A stretch of DNA of 64,000 bases from Phylloscopus collybita (taxonomy: Eukaryota; Chordata; Aves; Passeriformes; Phylloscopidae): positions 1,798,001 to 1,862,000 of the forward strand of contig JAJNNQ010000029.1 in assembly GCA_027886175.1 (NCBI GenBank), given 5' to 3'. Shown here one piece after another: positions 13,001-25,819 of this stretch. The notes below the pieces were generated by a model. It did not search any database, was not told where the DNA came from, and saw nothing but the letters and a program-made list of their open reading frames with translations. The first letter of the stretch is position 1, and the number at the start of each line of letters is the position of its first letter. The translations under genes were made by a program, and so were the position numbers.

Positions 13001-13838
13001 TGCTTCCACAATGAGGCATTCCCATTCTTTCCCTATTAATACCAACTTAAAATTTTCACTTACCATAATATTTAAACTAGATTTAAAAAGAAAAGAAATT
13101 GTAAATAGTACAGATTGAAGAATGACATGTTTAAAAATTAGATGGGAAAGGACCTTCAGTGGCTGTCTAGTCTAGTCTTTTCCATGCTTACCCACCCTTA
13201 AGACTCAGTATGTCTTCATAGCAGCTTTGCAATTCCCTCCATAAGGGTTGTCTTCCATGTCTTTGTAGTCCCAGTGACGCTGCAGACCCCTCACCAGAGC
13301 TGTATGGAGGACACCCCAAGAATCACAGGTATATTGAAGACTATTGCCATACCTATTTCTTCAAATTGCTTACTCACTTCTGGTCAACAACTAGTTGGTG
13401 GTTGGTGATTTTTTTGGGAATGGTGGTGGGTTGCTCTTTTGGGGGTAGAGGACAAGGAACCTCCTGGGGAAGGTCCTGACTTGAAAATAAACCAGCTGTA
13501 CTGCATGTAGAAGTTAATTTTCCTTAAAATTTGTCTCATAGTACAAGAAGTAATTTGAGCATCAATAGGAAGTTGAATATATGATGGAGTAACACTAATA
13601 TGCTGTAACAGAAGTCAAATGATGAGTACTTGTGGTTTTCAATGTAATCTTGCATGGATGCTGAAGATAATGACTGTATTGTGTATCCTACTCTGCTGTC
13701 TTTTTCATTAAAAGAGAGATTGCAAAAAGTACTAGGCCACTTACCATTGCAGTAGATTGTCTCTGTGTGGAAAGTAAAGTGTTGTGCCGTGAAAACTGAA
13801 TGAAAATTGTTCAGAATGGTTTTTTGAGTTCCGTAAGT
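10048..13838. other. AT-rich unique DNA, no gene seen
   Basis: No gene recognised. It includes a poly(A) run at about 10132-10154 and the second copy of the 26-bp direct repeat at 10767-10792. Near 13137-13180 a short run (GGGAAAGGACCTTCAGTGG) faintly recalls an antisense CR1 3' end but is too diverged to call. Confidence 0.55.
10767..10792 (+). repeat. 26-bp exact direct repeat, copy 2
   Basis: Identical to 9204-9229. See that entry. Confidence 0.95.
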
Positions 13839-13856
13839 AGTAGTAGTAGTAGTATT
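13839..13856. repeat. (GTA)n microsatellite
   Basis: About six tandem GTA/TAG units, followed by ATTATT. Confidence 0.9.
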
Positions 13857-16570
13857 ATTCTGAGTAAAATTAAAGTTGTGGGCGTAATAGAGTGATCCAT
13901 AGTTGCTTGTAGAATCATAAAATAAAAACCATAAAACTATTTAAAAAAATTAAATAAATATGTGTGACGATCTCCAAAAGTTGGGGATTATTTTTGTTCT
14001 CAGATGTTTGGAAGGCACTATTCTCAGTATAAACAACCAAGACAAGAAGTATTTTTATTGAAGTTATTTCCTAAAGATGGTGAAAAATGACTTGAAGGAA
14101 AATAGTGACCATTTTTGGTATTCTATTCATGTTTTGGCCAGCTATCATGTCCTAAGTGAACTAAAATAATAGAGTAAAATAACTGATTCAATTATTCATT
14201 CAAACCTTAATTAGGATATATTTCCATATCAAAACAGAGTGATTTGAAAATATATTTTAAGAACAACTTTCACTTATCTTGCGTCCACGTATACACATTG
14301 AAATAGAAAACCCAATTTAATTTTAATGTTCGGGAAGTCAGGGCTCTAGGTTTTCTCAATTTTTGCAGTAGTTTGCGATTGGCATTCCTTCTCTCCTCCT
14401 CCCACCCACACTGGATATAGAGACACTGGATAGAGAGACAAAAGGTAAAGATAGTGAGCTAAGAACAATTTACTGAAAACAGCAATGAAGTAAGAAAATA
14501 AATAGTATTGGCAACAACACTGATAACAACAGTGTACAAAAAGAGAGTGTTTTACATGAAAAGTGCTCACTGACCTAACCTGACATGGCACAATCCTAAG
14601 AAAATAAACTAAACAGTCAGGCAGACCTACTTCACCCAGGCTTTTTCCCCACCCAAAGCACTTCATTTCAATTCAACTTGCTGAATATTGGTGCTCATAC
14701 TAGTATGTTAAAGCCTGAACTTCCAGGATTCTGAGACCTTTTTGCATGGCTTACCTCATGTAGTGTATTTTAGATCCAAAACTTTGCATTGGGCCTTTGA
14801 TATTATTGTAGCCTATATCTGTGTGGAACTTATTTTTCTTTGACACATTTTTGGAGGACAGGGTGAAAAGGGTTGCAAATCATACTTCAGAAAAACTAAT
14901 TATAAAGACTCAGAAAGTATTCTGAGTAGGAAATCATGTTTTCTTTACATTTTACTCCTATCAGTTTGGCAGTGCATAGAAAAATAAAAGGAAATTCCTT
15001 TTTTTTTTTTGCTGATTCAGCATGCACTCAGGAGTGCTGACACAGCTCCAGAATGAGCTCCTAAATATGTGACAACTTCCTCTCTTAAAAAAATAGAATT
15101 TCAAGTAAAAAGGAAGCTTTTCCCATAATCCTTCATTCAAACAGGTGTAACTCAAGAAATAAGTTCACATTCAATGCCGTCTGACAAGACTCTCCTTGTA
15201 GTTCCAGCTCAGGAAAGACACAGTGCATAATACATCAATAATTTGTTCTTTAACCATAGGCCATCACCTCAAATAAAAGTCTTGGCATTTGGGAAAGATA
15301 TATAAGTGGATCAAGATCCTCAGCTGGATCACCAGTCACAGGAATGTCAATTTGCCAGTTATTCATGCGTGGGTTGCAGTCACTTTCTGAAATAAAAGGT
15401 TCTTTTATACTTGACCTGCATGTACCTTTCCCCTTAACAATACAAAGATACAATTTCTTTTACACTGCAATTTCTAATTCCATATTTGGAAACTTAGATT
15501 ATATAGAAAAGACCGTCTATGATAAATTGTTCAGTCCTGTGTTCTTCTCTCAGATGACCTTTAATCAGTTCATGACTTTTTTCTGTGAATTAGATTCCTC
15601 TTAGAAAGGGTGTTTATTTAAGTCTTCTTAGGGGATACTTTTATCAGGGGCTGCACCATCATTTTTGACCCTATATACTTTTCTCTTCTTCAAAAGAAAA
15701 AAAGTATTAAACCCCCTTCAAACCTTTTGTAGCTTAAATATGTGTTTGAGGGGAGAGTTTATAGAATTAAAACTGACAATAAAAATTCATTCAGATTAAA
15801 TGTAAAGTCCAGTGCATGAAACAAAAATTGTCTGAAATAAATGTATAAATGTTTCTATTGCCACAAGAATAGTCTGTATATGACTCTCTTAACATTTGCA
15901 TTAACATTAGTTTACATAGATCTATTGAAAAAAAAAAAATTGGAAAATGTGTTTAATATGGAAAAAATTCTCTGACTATGCTGCCAATGTTTGTGAAACC
16001 AAATAAAACCCTACATCATACAATTCTGTTCCTTTTGCCTAAAAATAGTACCAGACACTAATGAACTTACTTTTTGTGTCTTTATATATTGACATTTTGC
16101 TCTGCTTACTGTGCTTGTGACAATACTTCAGGGTTTATTTTTGGTTTTGGCAAGATCACCAAACTTTTCCCCCTCACTACTTTCTCATCTCAGATTAAAC
16201 AATTGATGGTGACCAATAAAGATGCAGAATGTTCCTTAGAGCATGGTAATAAAACGACTCAGCACTTTCTCCCAAATTGCTTTAAAAACACTAAAGCTGG
16301 AATTTGTCTGTTGCTGAACACTCACATTTCATTGGCACAACTGCTGAAAAGCTAGCTGATTCATCAGAACCTTGTTTTTTAATACCTGTACAATTTTGCT
16401 GGGCCAGAATCATTTTGACACTGAGATAATAATATTAAGGAAAAATCCAGACCTGTAAATACATTTGCCAGCTAAAACACATCTGATTTGCATAATCTCC
16501 CTATTTAACTCTTTCTCAGTATTCCAGGTGGAGAGTTGCCTTATGAAGTTAGAATAAAGCAATTATCAAA
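13857..16570. other. AT-rich unique DNA, no gene seen
   Basis: The longest open frame (about 106 codons, minus strand, 14346-14666) has no domain I recognise and lies in ordinary AT-rich sequence. No RNA gene or repeat was identified. Confidence 0.55.
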
Positions 16571-17232
16571 CAGTTTGGGCTGGTCATATAGTCCAACCCT
16601 CCCAGGAAGAAACAAGAACACCATTACTGTCTTTAAGTTTAAAACCATGATCCTTTGTCCTGTCGCAGTAGCACATACTAAAAAGTCAGTTTTCATCTTA
16701 CTTATGTCCTTTTGAAGTATTAAAAGGACATAATAAGGTCTCACAGAGCCTTTTCCAAGCAGACCATCCCCAGCCCTCTCTGCCTCTCCTCACAAGAGAG
16801 GTGTTTCTTTCTTCCAGTCATTTTGCAGGCTCTCCTCTGGATGCATTCTAACAGGTCTATGTCTTTCCTGTGCTGGAGGCTGTAGAGATAGGCACAATAC
16901 TTCAGCTGGGGTCACACAGAAGCACACTAGATGGGGAGAAGCACCTCCCTTGGCCTGCTGGTCATGCTGGTTTTGATGCAGCCATGGATATTATTGGTTT
17001 TCTGGGCTGTGAATGCACCCATACAATCCATACAGTCACAGACATACTGGGCTTCTGTCCAGCTTTTCATTCACCAGGACCCTCAAGTCCTTTCCCAGTC
17101 TTCCTTCAGAGGGTTTTCAATTCCTTCACCCCACAAACTGTATTGAAACCAGTTTTAGCCCAACCCAGAGGAAGAAGCCCATTTCTTAAGCTTGTCCAGA
17201 TTCCTCTGAACAGCATCACTCTTCTCAGAGGT
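16571..17232 (-). mobile_element. CR1 LINE fragment, antisense (3' UTR-proximal)
   Basis: Read on the minus strand this is the 3' part of a CR1 element. Next to the 3' end is the 'gtccaaccctccc' block (about 16592). Further in come GCTCTCCTCTGGATGCATTC (about 16830), CTTCAGCTGGGGTCACACAG (about 16901) and TCAAGTCCTTTCCCAG (about 17083), which are standard antisense CR1 landmarks. The 144-codon plus-strand open frame at 16870-17304 is antisense CR1 and not a gene. The copy is old and 5'-truncated. Confidence 0.85.
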
Positions 17233-19598
17233 CCACTGAAGGACTTGAGTAACTATTTTTCAAAATACAACACCAAAACTCTCCCCTGTGATTATTGTAG
17301 TTAGAAATCTTGCAACACATCTTAATAGTAGACCAACATCTGCTAGAAGTGAGACAAAGAGAGAATCAGAAGTTAAATTAGTCATCAGAGCCCATCTTAT
17401 CAATTTGATATCTCGTAAGATTTAAATGAAACTAATGACTCTTATTACAGGTAAGGTTTTATGTAAGTTAGCAGTTTCTCAATCCTCTACAGCTGTCCTG
17501 AGATGGTGCTGAAATCAGTAAAATTGAACATTAGTTTATTCAATCCAATTGAATAATATGTAGCAAATGAAAAATCATAAGGAAACAGACTGTAAACTCA
17601 GATCACACTTTGCACAAATAGTGAGCATAATTCATAACCAGAAAAAGAAATAAAGGGGATTAACTGTAGACAAAACACTGAATTTTTTAAGAAATACAAA
17701 TTTAATGTAGGACATATGGAAGAGATAAGTACTTCAAATGTATTTCAAAATCTGATTTTGAAAAAAAAAATCTATTCTAGTGCAGGAGTGATAATTACAG
17801 CATAGGGAATTCTGGTTTTGATTTTCAGAGCAACATGAAAGCAGCCTAAGTCCTAAAAAATTACTAAATTTTCCTTTGTCCTATGGGTGTGCTTTCTTCC
17901 CCACTGTTTTTCTCAGTCCATTTCAATCTTTCTGAGTTCACAGGAATGCTCCAAAAATTTGAGATTTCTCTCTGTGACTATTCCAAGTGAAGAGAATGAT
18001 ACATAAATTTGCTTTTTTTTGCTTATTTTTCTTATTTTTGAATTGTGTACTGAGTGAGAGTTGTTCAACCTTAGCTAAATCACTAATCTTCTCTGAACCC
18101 TCTATTTATCTCCATATCAAACAGGTCTAATAAAAGTCCACCAGTAGCAAGCATGGAATTTAAGCTAAACAAATATCTTGTAGCAGTAGAAGAGTACAAC
18201 TAGCGTAATTAATTGAACTGCAGTGAAACTAATCCTACTGGCAGTAAAATTATTCAGTCCCAAAAATGAAGTAATTTACTCTAACTGAAGTAAATACATT
18301 GTTCCTATCTTTCTCCTCAGTGAAAGGCAGTGGCAGAAGCAGTAAGTACATTTCTTTTCATGTTGGTAGTTATATAGCACTTAAGCAAAGGGAGAGTAAA
18401 ATTTACAAATTCTGGTGAACCTGAAAAATATTCTTTTAGGAAGTTACTGAGTTACCATTGAAACAAAAATTGCAATCTTAATTTCCGCCTAAGTGAAAAG
18501 ATACATATATGAATACATGAGTTTTGATTGTATTTCTCTGCTAAACTCAGAGTTCCTAGGAATTTTAAACTTCTTCCTGGGAAAGAGGAAATCCATAATC
18601 ATGATGTTTATAAGCATTACTATACTTAGTAAAGTTAATAACAAGGTGAGCAAAAAACAACCTACAAACTTCTTATCAGTCAATTAAATTCTGCTTACTT
18701 TTCATAAAGTAACAATTTTATAGGAGCTTGGATTTGCTAATTAAGACCCCTCTGAGAGGAACTGATAAACCAACTTAAATGAGAAAAATCTTGAAGTATT
18801 TCTGGTAAGTTATAAAGCATTTAAACGCGTTAGTTAATAATCCCTTAATTAGATAACATACATGAAAAGAAGGGTAGTGAAGAGAATTAACTGATGAAAT
18901 TACATCCATGAGAAAATAACTGAGTCTAGCTTTTAAAAATCTTGCATATTTCTGAGTTTTTAGTTTACATTCTGAAAATTCCAAAGTATTATTGTGGGCT
19001 TCTATAGATTCTATTCATCTTTTTCTCTTGACACAGGTATCAAGCTATGATATAGATGTGCTATTGTTGACCTATGCAGACAAGCAACAGTTCTTTTGTT
19101 AAGGTTTTGAGATTGCCCCAGGCACTAATATCAAAATTAAAAGGATAAACACACAGATAATTAATAATATAACCATGGAAATCTTTGATATCAACACAGT
19201 GATTCTTACAGTTAGTGGGCCATACAATCACAGACATACATTCTTAATTAAAAGAACCCTAGCTAAAGTCATATGCACAAGAGATAGAATTGCTAGATGT
19301 AGCTCTGTACAAAGCATCAGACACATGGAGAAAAACCACAATATTTTAAAAGTTTTTCTGTCTATGTTGTGCAACAAATAAGCTCCCTTTGAATGCTCTG
19401 ATGATACCCAAAAACCATCTAAACTATTGGTAGTGAAACACAAGTTTCAAATGTTTTAATTCTGATCTGGAATTTTCCACAAATGACAATATGTAGCTGT
19501 TGGCAGCATTGATCAGTAACACATCTGTGTTAATGTGCTGAGACTTAAATCATGCTTAAAGAATTCAATGTTTAGAAATACTAGAATCAAAATCAATA
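17233..19598. other. AT-rich unique DNA, no gene seen
   Basis: Only short chance open frames occur, some overlapping on both strands. No repeat family was recognised. Confidence 0.55.
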
Positions 19599-19741
19599 CA
19601 GAATCAAAAAACAGTTTGGATTGGAAGGAACCATAAAAGGCCATCAGACTTTCCCTTGCCACTGGCAGGGACCCCTGATAGATCAGGTCTCCCAAATCTC
19701 CATCAAAACTGACTTTGAAAACACCCAGCACTTCTGAACAC
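19599..19741 (-). mobile_element. CR1 LINE 3' end, antisense
   Basis: The sequence follows the antisense CR1 3' end: CAGTTTGGATTGGAAGGAAC, then AAAAGGCCATC, the TTGCCACTGGCAGGGAC block and a gene-terminal 'ttgaaaacacccag' block. About 140 bp survive, with several substitutions per block. Confidence 0.85.
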
Positions 19742-20086
19742 CTCGTATTTCTTATTGCCTTATAAATTTTTCATGGTTTACATATAACCCCAAAAATCTA
19801 TCTATCTAATGACATTGGTGTCACGGAAGGAAAAGAATTCCCATAGCAAAATGTAGGAAATTTATAGCATTGGAAGAAACCTCAGGGTAGAAAGTGTAGG
19901 AAGGAAGTTCCTAAAAAGATAAATTGGAAGGTGGTGGAAGTTTGGAAGATATTAGATACTTCAGGGCTTTTCTCATTATAATCAGTTAATTTTAATTATA
20001 TAAAATTAAGCTTAAAACTATAATTGTTAGAGCTCTTTCTATTGAATATATAACTTTGTAAAACATGCTTTAAAAATTCACTTTAC

Positions 20087-20740
20087 TCTGTGGTGTGTTT
20101 AAATTTATTTGTTAAATGTTTATTCATGATGCTCATTGGTTTGTTCCATGTACCCCCGTTCAAACCCCAGTTGTTTTTTACCCTGGTTGTTTACGCAATT
20201 TCAGTTATCTGTCAGTCCTGTATTCCCTACCCCCAAGGACCTGTCCATCTCCTCGAGGCCTCTCCCTGGTTCTGGAAAGTTCCTAGGAGGGCGTCGAGTG
20301 ATAGGCCAAGATCCGAGGGAGTCCATCCTCCCCTACTGGGATTGGCTCCTGGAGGAGTCAATCATCCTGGCAGCCTCTCCCTCGACTTCCCTCATTGGTC
20401 TCTACCTTGCCACCTCCCCTCACTCCTCCCCCGGGTAAAAGGAGCTGTCCCAGGGCAGTCTTCGCTCTGCTGAGGCAGGCTCCCTGGAGTGAGGTTGTTT
20501 CCCCAGAACCCTCAATAAACTCCTGTGGCAACCCCCTCAACAGAGTCCTCCTTCTGTCCTCACCGTAGTCACAACTGACACCAAGCGGCTGGGCTGAAAA
20601 GAGCCCACTGGATCAGCTCGGTTGTTCAGCCAACTGGGCTGTACCGTTAGCCTGAAGCCGTCGCCAGGGCTAGCCAGAGGCAGGTAAGGCTCCGACCACG
20701 AGGCAGAATAGGCGTGGCATCAACTGGGGAGAAGGACTGT
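20087..20740 (+). mobile_element. GC-rich solo LTR, class I-like, sense
   Basis: A GC-rich block in AT-rich surroundings holds LTR landmarks in order. There are two inverted-CCAAT sites (GGGATTGGCTCC near 20339 and TCATTGGTCTC near 20393), a TATA-like GGGTAAAAGG near 20433 and AATAAA at 20514-20519, followed by a GC-rich U5-like stretch. A 7-bp direct repeat, ACTTTAC, lies at 20080-20086 and 20741-20747 and may be the target duplication, although the ends implied by it are not TG...CA. No internal coding sequence follows, so it is a solo LTR. The layout is that of a gammaretrovirus-like (class I) LTR. The open frames inside it are incidental. Confidence 0.7.
20514..20519 (+). promoter_or_regulatory. 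LTR poly(A) signal AATAAA
   Basis: AATAAA in the context CCCTCAATAAACTCC, about 80 bp after the TATA-like GGGTAAAAGG. The order fits the R region of the LTR at 20087-20740. Confidence 0.6.
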
Positions 20741-20747
20741 ACTTTAC

Positions 20748-23700
20748 ACTGAAATATGTTGGCAAAGTAGGGAGTGGGATGAATTTTGGAACATATGTTT
20801 GACAGTTTTCACCTTTGTTCAACTTAATGTTTCTAGTTCTCTCTAGTTTTAATTTATTCTAAGAAATTCTATGTAATCCTAAAGACCTAAATTTGGGGTT
20901 TTTTAGCCCAGTGCTCAAAGCAATCACATTTGATATAAGAAATTCTCCATTCACATCTCTTACCATAAGTGAGCATGAACTCAGCCTACAGATTTTTGAC
21001 TTGGCCAAGTCATATGTACTTGAGAAAATGACACTTTTTTGGCCTTGTGCAAAAAGCCCTATGACTTTGTCCCTTTTAACAAGAATTGTCATTGAAAAAG
21101 GAAATCATGATTGCTTGAAAGATTATATAGCTTTGCTGAGACTACCCTTGGAAATCCCTTATATAAAGACAGGTTATATTTTGTCCTTACCTTTACTTCC
21201 TACTATGTCCACGCACCATGCTAAATCTCTGAGGGCTGCAATATCCACTCCTTGCAAAATGGTCTTATTTTGCATTTTAATGATTTCCTTTAAATTTTGT
21301 TGGATGGGTTATATGAAGAACTTTATACAGCTGAGCCCAGGAAATGGAACTTTTTATCATTAAGGTCTTCAGAGGCCTCCTGTGTACATGTAAAAGGACT
21401 TTAGACCCGTTGGTCAAAGGAAGGACAATGATCTTGAATTTTCCAAGAAACTAGCAGTTAGTCTTTCATCCAGGAACTTGTTTCCCTTTAATAAATCTGA
21501 GTAAAGGTGTTATGAAGTTGCTTTGTCCATTTTGGGATCAAAAAAAGTATCGGTAAAAGCTTCCTATATGGCAATGTTATGGATAATTTGGCAGAATGCA
21601 ATTAATTTCTACATACTTGGTCTGCAATTGTAAGAGCACCAACTAAACTACTAAAATTTCACTGGCTTCTTATTTCTGACAATTAGCTGATGCAGGTCAT
21701 ACAAACATGAGAATGAATTTGCATAAGCTTAATGATACTATACATAGAAAATACTTTTCCTTCTTTAGGTAAGAGAAAATAAATGCATAAAAATAGAATA
21801 GTACAGAGAGAAAAACAGATTTAACGGAGTAAAACAAACAATAAGCTTTTGCTGTTCTATCTTTAGAAGAGCTAAATGGGTATAAATCCACTGTTATGAA
21901 GCAGAAAAACACAGCATGCAATTGAAAAAATTATTATGTTACACCATGGATCAAACCATAGATTTGCAAACAGAGCTGAAGCTAAGGTAGATAGTAAAAT
22001 CAGCTTGGTACTTATTTTTAGCTGATTCATGTAGACTTGTTTGGATGATAGCAGTATGATCCTCTCTTGGATTTTCCAACCTAATAGATCATCAGAGTAT
22101 CTTGACTTACAATGACACATTCTTCCTTTGTTCCAAACATTTAAGGGTTTTTTTGTTTTTTTTTAATAGTTCTACAATAAGCATATTACAATGACAAATT
22201 AGATATCTAAAGCTTGTATCTTCATTATCATATCAATTGCCCTTGTTTTTTTGACTTAAGAGTTGACCAGATTTTATATTTTATACCAGGCTCAGATTTT
22301 TATTGTCTTATAATTCTGAAGTACACCACTTTGGAGTAAATATGCAATTGATGAATTATTCCTTTGAAATTCTTGAGTAAATCAGAAGAAACTCTTGTGG
22401 AAAACTCTGCTTACTAATGTTCAGCTAATAAATGCTAGTTTGTTTGTATTGAATATGTTTCATATTCCCTGGCATGAAATATACCTTTGATTTTGTTGAA
22501 AATGCATCATCTGATCAACTTTTAAATTTTAGTCAAGCATTGAGTAAGAAGGGAAGAAGTAATAGTTTTCCCCTCCTTTCCCAGTTTTTTGCTTAATTTT
22601 TCCTCATGAAAAGTATTCAGGCCATTCTAAAGAAATATATTACCATCCGAAAATGAGTGTTAAATGGTAGCCAACAGTTTATGAACAGTTTTCAATTTAT
22701 TTTTTATTCAGGAATCAACCTTTTTTAGTATTTTGAGTCTGCTCTCATTTCCAATATGAAGAAAAAAGAGAATCTGTAGAATGATTAAGCATGATTTGCA
22801 CATCTTTTAGCAAATTAAACCACATAGTGTAGACTACTGCACTACATCAACATGAATTATGTATTTTGGAAGTATGTGTCTGACAAGCAGATATTTGTTT
22901 TTGCAGCATGTAATTTGAATGTAAAATTAATTTCCCTCTGCAAAAAAGCTCCACCTTTTCTAAAAGATACATTCAGGGATTTTTTTTCTTTTTTTTTTCT
23001 TTCTGATATATTTGTTGATAGGATACTCTTTATTCCATCTTGTTCTAGTAATATGCCCTTTCAGCAATAAGGCTTTCAAATTGTACAGTTCTAATTGCCC
23101 TCATACTGAATACCTCAATACATGAATTCTGATTCATACAGACAGCAGACTTTTGCACTGATTTGTTTCCTGGGATTATCAGAAAAACTATGATAATGCT
23201 GGGTGGAGAAAAAAATCCAAGCCTTAATGTAATTTTTTTGGTCTTGTGGTGGTAGCTGAAGAGTAATACTTGGTCCTTAACATACGAAAAATATGCTGAC
23301 ACAAGTACCTTCATATTTATTTTACAACAGGTGAGCAGATGGATTTCTAGATACCCAGGTTTGAGCAAACAGTCTGGACTTCAGAGGATCTTGTAGGATC
23401 AGGTCAGGTTGTCAGCAATTAAGTGCTAATGACATGGCACAAGCAGTCATGAGTGAAAAACTTTCTGCTCGATTGAAGATATTATGCAGATTCCCATGGT
23501 ATTTGGGCCTGACCAAGTAAGGGGGCTGTTTGGAGTGTGATTTGCTCTGTGATTTTCTTAGAGTGGTTTGTTTTTTTCCTTTCAAAACAGTGAAGATTCA
23601 AAAATAAGGGGCTGGTACTTTCTCCACGTGAATCTAAATAGATCTGGCTAGTTCTAAGGATAAATAACAGAAGAAGAAAAGCAAAATGACAGTAAGAATG

Positions 23701-25819
23701 TAAACTTCCTGATGTTATCTGCAATTGAATACAAAATCATAATATTGAGATCAATATTTATATACTTAACCATGTGAAGAAGAGAGGCGCAAGCTACATA
23801 CCAGTGGTTTAAACGGTAATTATTTCCTAGATATGTCCTTTCTAGAAAGTTATGAAGTTATTGTAATACAGCTAGTGAACTGTAGCAATTACAAATATAC
23901 AGAAGCATGTGTAGTCCTTACATGTACCAAAAAACTCTGTGGTATAGTCCACTGGATATACTGAACAGATGATGTAACGAGCACTTAAATTATTTCTTAC
24001 AAGCAGCAGGTTTTATTTTCGGTAAATTCCAAAAAGTCAAAACCATTCAAAAGCCCATAATCCTGAGAAAACAAGTCTATGGCAAATTTCATAATATAAT
24101 AAAATACTAATAAGATATTTAGGCTTTAGCAAAACTTTTTTAAGATATATATTGACCAAAAATTGTATGTATGAAAGTTTTCACAAAGAGTTTATTTAAA
24201 AACATTACATTCAGTATAAAATTCACTACAGAATTCAGTAAACCTTTTATCAGTCCCTAAGAATCATGCAAAAAGATGTGTTCTAGGATTCCATTATTTT
24301 TTGGAAAAAAAATAACTTCATAAAGTTTTGGTTCTTCAAGAGCATCCTAGAGTCCAAAGAATGAAACAAAGGTTTTGCAATGGAGAGGTAAGAATATATG
24401 CTATAGTAGGCAGTTTCATGAAGTATTTGTTCACTTATTTTAAAAATAAGCTGAGAACATTTATTTAAACCATGTGTCTTTCAATGATGGATCATGGAAA
24501 GGTGAGAATTTACTGTTCAATTATGAAGACTGAAAGTTTTGTGACATTTAGTCACAAACAAACTTAATCCAAAAGTTTGGTGCTGGACTGAGGAAAAGAA
24601 AAAGAGTGTAATTTCTAGGGTGTAAAAGCAGAAATTCAGGAATAGAAATTAAAAACTTTTTTTCTCTGCTCCCATCCTTTTACAAGAGTGAGTGTTAAAT
24701 ACCCAGGGGGTGATTTATCAGCCTGTGTTGCTCACAGCATACTTTATGTAGCTGGACAGTCATGCAAAGAGTTGTTAATATTGGAATTTTTACAGAATTT
24801 AGTGACAAATAATGTTCACTTAATAAGTGGTCATTTCAAATTTTATTTACTATGTCTCTGCTAGTATGGTTTTTAAAAAAATTTCTTTTATTTGAAATTT
24901 ATCGGTGATATTTAGAGGAAAAAAATGAGTAAATAATTGAACATAATAATTTCTGACTTCATTATTATTCACCAGCTATATGCAACATACAAATGGAAAC
25001 AAAATTATGAATCATTTCCAAAGATCAAACAGGATTTAAATTGTCATAAATATAGATACAATTCCCTTTCTAGATATTGCTAAAAGCAGAGAAAGTCTGA
25101 AATAGATGAGATAGAATATTGTTGGAAATGCCGCATAGAAGTAAAGAACAAGAAAAAAAGACACAAAACACTAAAAATATACTTTTGAAGATCTTTTATC
25201 TAAAAAGCATAATCAAATGCTTTTGATAAGGCAAAGGCTTCCAGGAAGGCACTGAGACAGATTTCAATGGAATGGCAGTCCCAGCAGATTTTCGAGAAAA
25301 AGAACTGTATGCCCAAGAGGACAAGGTAATAATGAAACATTCTTTAATGGCATTAAACTATATTCAGGTGCTTAACAGCATTATGCTGCATAAAGGATTT
25401 ACCTTACTATCCTCACCATTGCTGGCAGGATCAGAGCAGCATAATTTTTTTATACACATACAAAGTGGAAAATACAAGTATGCATGCTACAAAATTCACA
25501 TTCTCAAGACTCTTTATGTTGCCAAATTAAAAAAAATGCTGCATTTAAAAATCTACTTGTATCAATTAAAAAATCACTGCCATTCTGAGAGTGATTTTGT
25601 TATCAATGTAACAAAAACTGGAAATAAAAGACTTTACCAGGAAACTATATAAAGAAAATTTGAAAACCCCTTAATTTTTGTGCAGATTCAAATAGATGCA
25701 TTTGTCATGTGTCTATACAATTTTTGTAGGGTTATTTTAACAAAAGTAATTGAATGTTTACTTCAACGTTGAAAATTGACAATAGATTTTATGGTAGTGA
25801 AAATGCATTGGGGTTTGCA
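20748..25819. other. AT-rich unique DNA, no gene supported
   Basis: Two longer open frames occur here: 156 codons, plus, 20893-21363, and 126 codons, plus, 25272-25652. Neither shows a domain, signal peptide or conserved motif. Their composition is that of translated AT-rich DNA, so I do not call them genes. No RNA gene or repeat was recognised in this 5-kb stretch. Confidence 0.5.

Noticed and set aside
13137..13340. Possible antisense CR1 end
   Set aside because: Only about 20-40 bp resemble the CR1 3' end, and the following sequence does not continue as CR1.
16870..17304. 144-codon plus-strand open frame
   Set aside because: It is the antisense reading of a CR1 fragment.
20893..21363. 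156-codon plus-strand open frame
   Set aside because: It has no recognisable domain, signal or repeat family. Its composition fits translated AT-rich DNA, and no splice or promoter context supports it.
25272..25652. 126-codon plus-strand open frame
   Set aside because: Low-complexity Lys/Ile/Leu-rich translation of AT-rich DNA with no domain.
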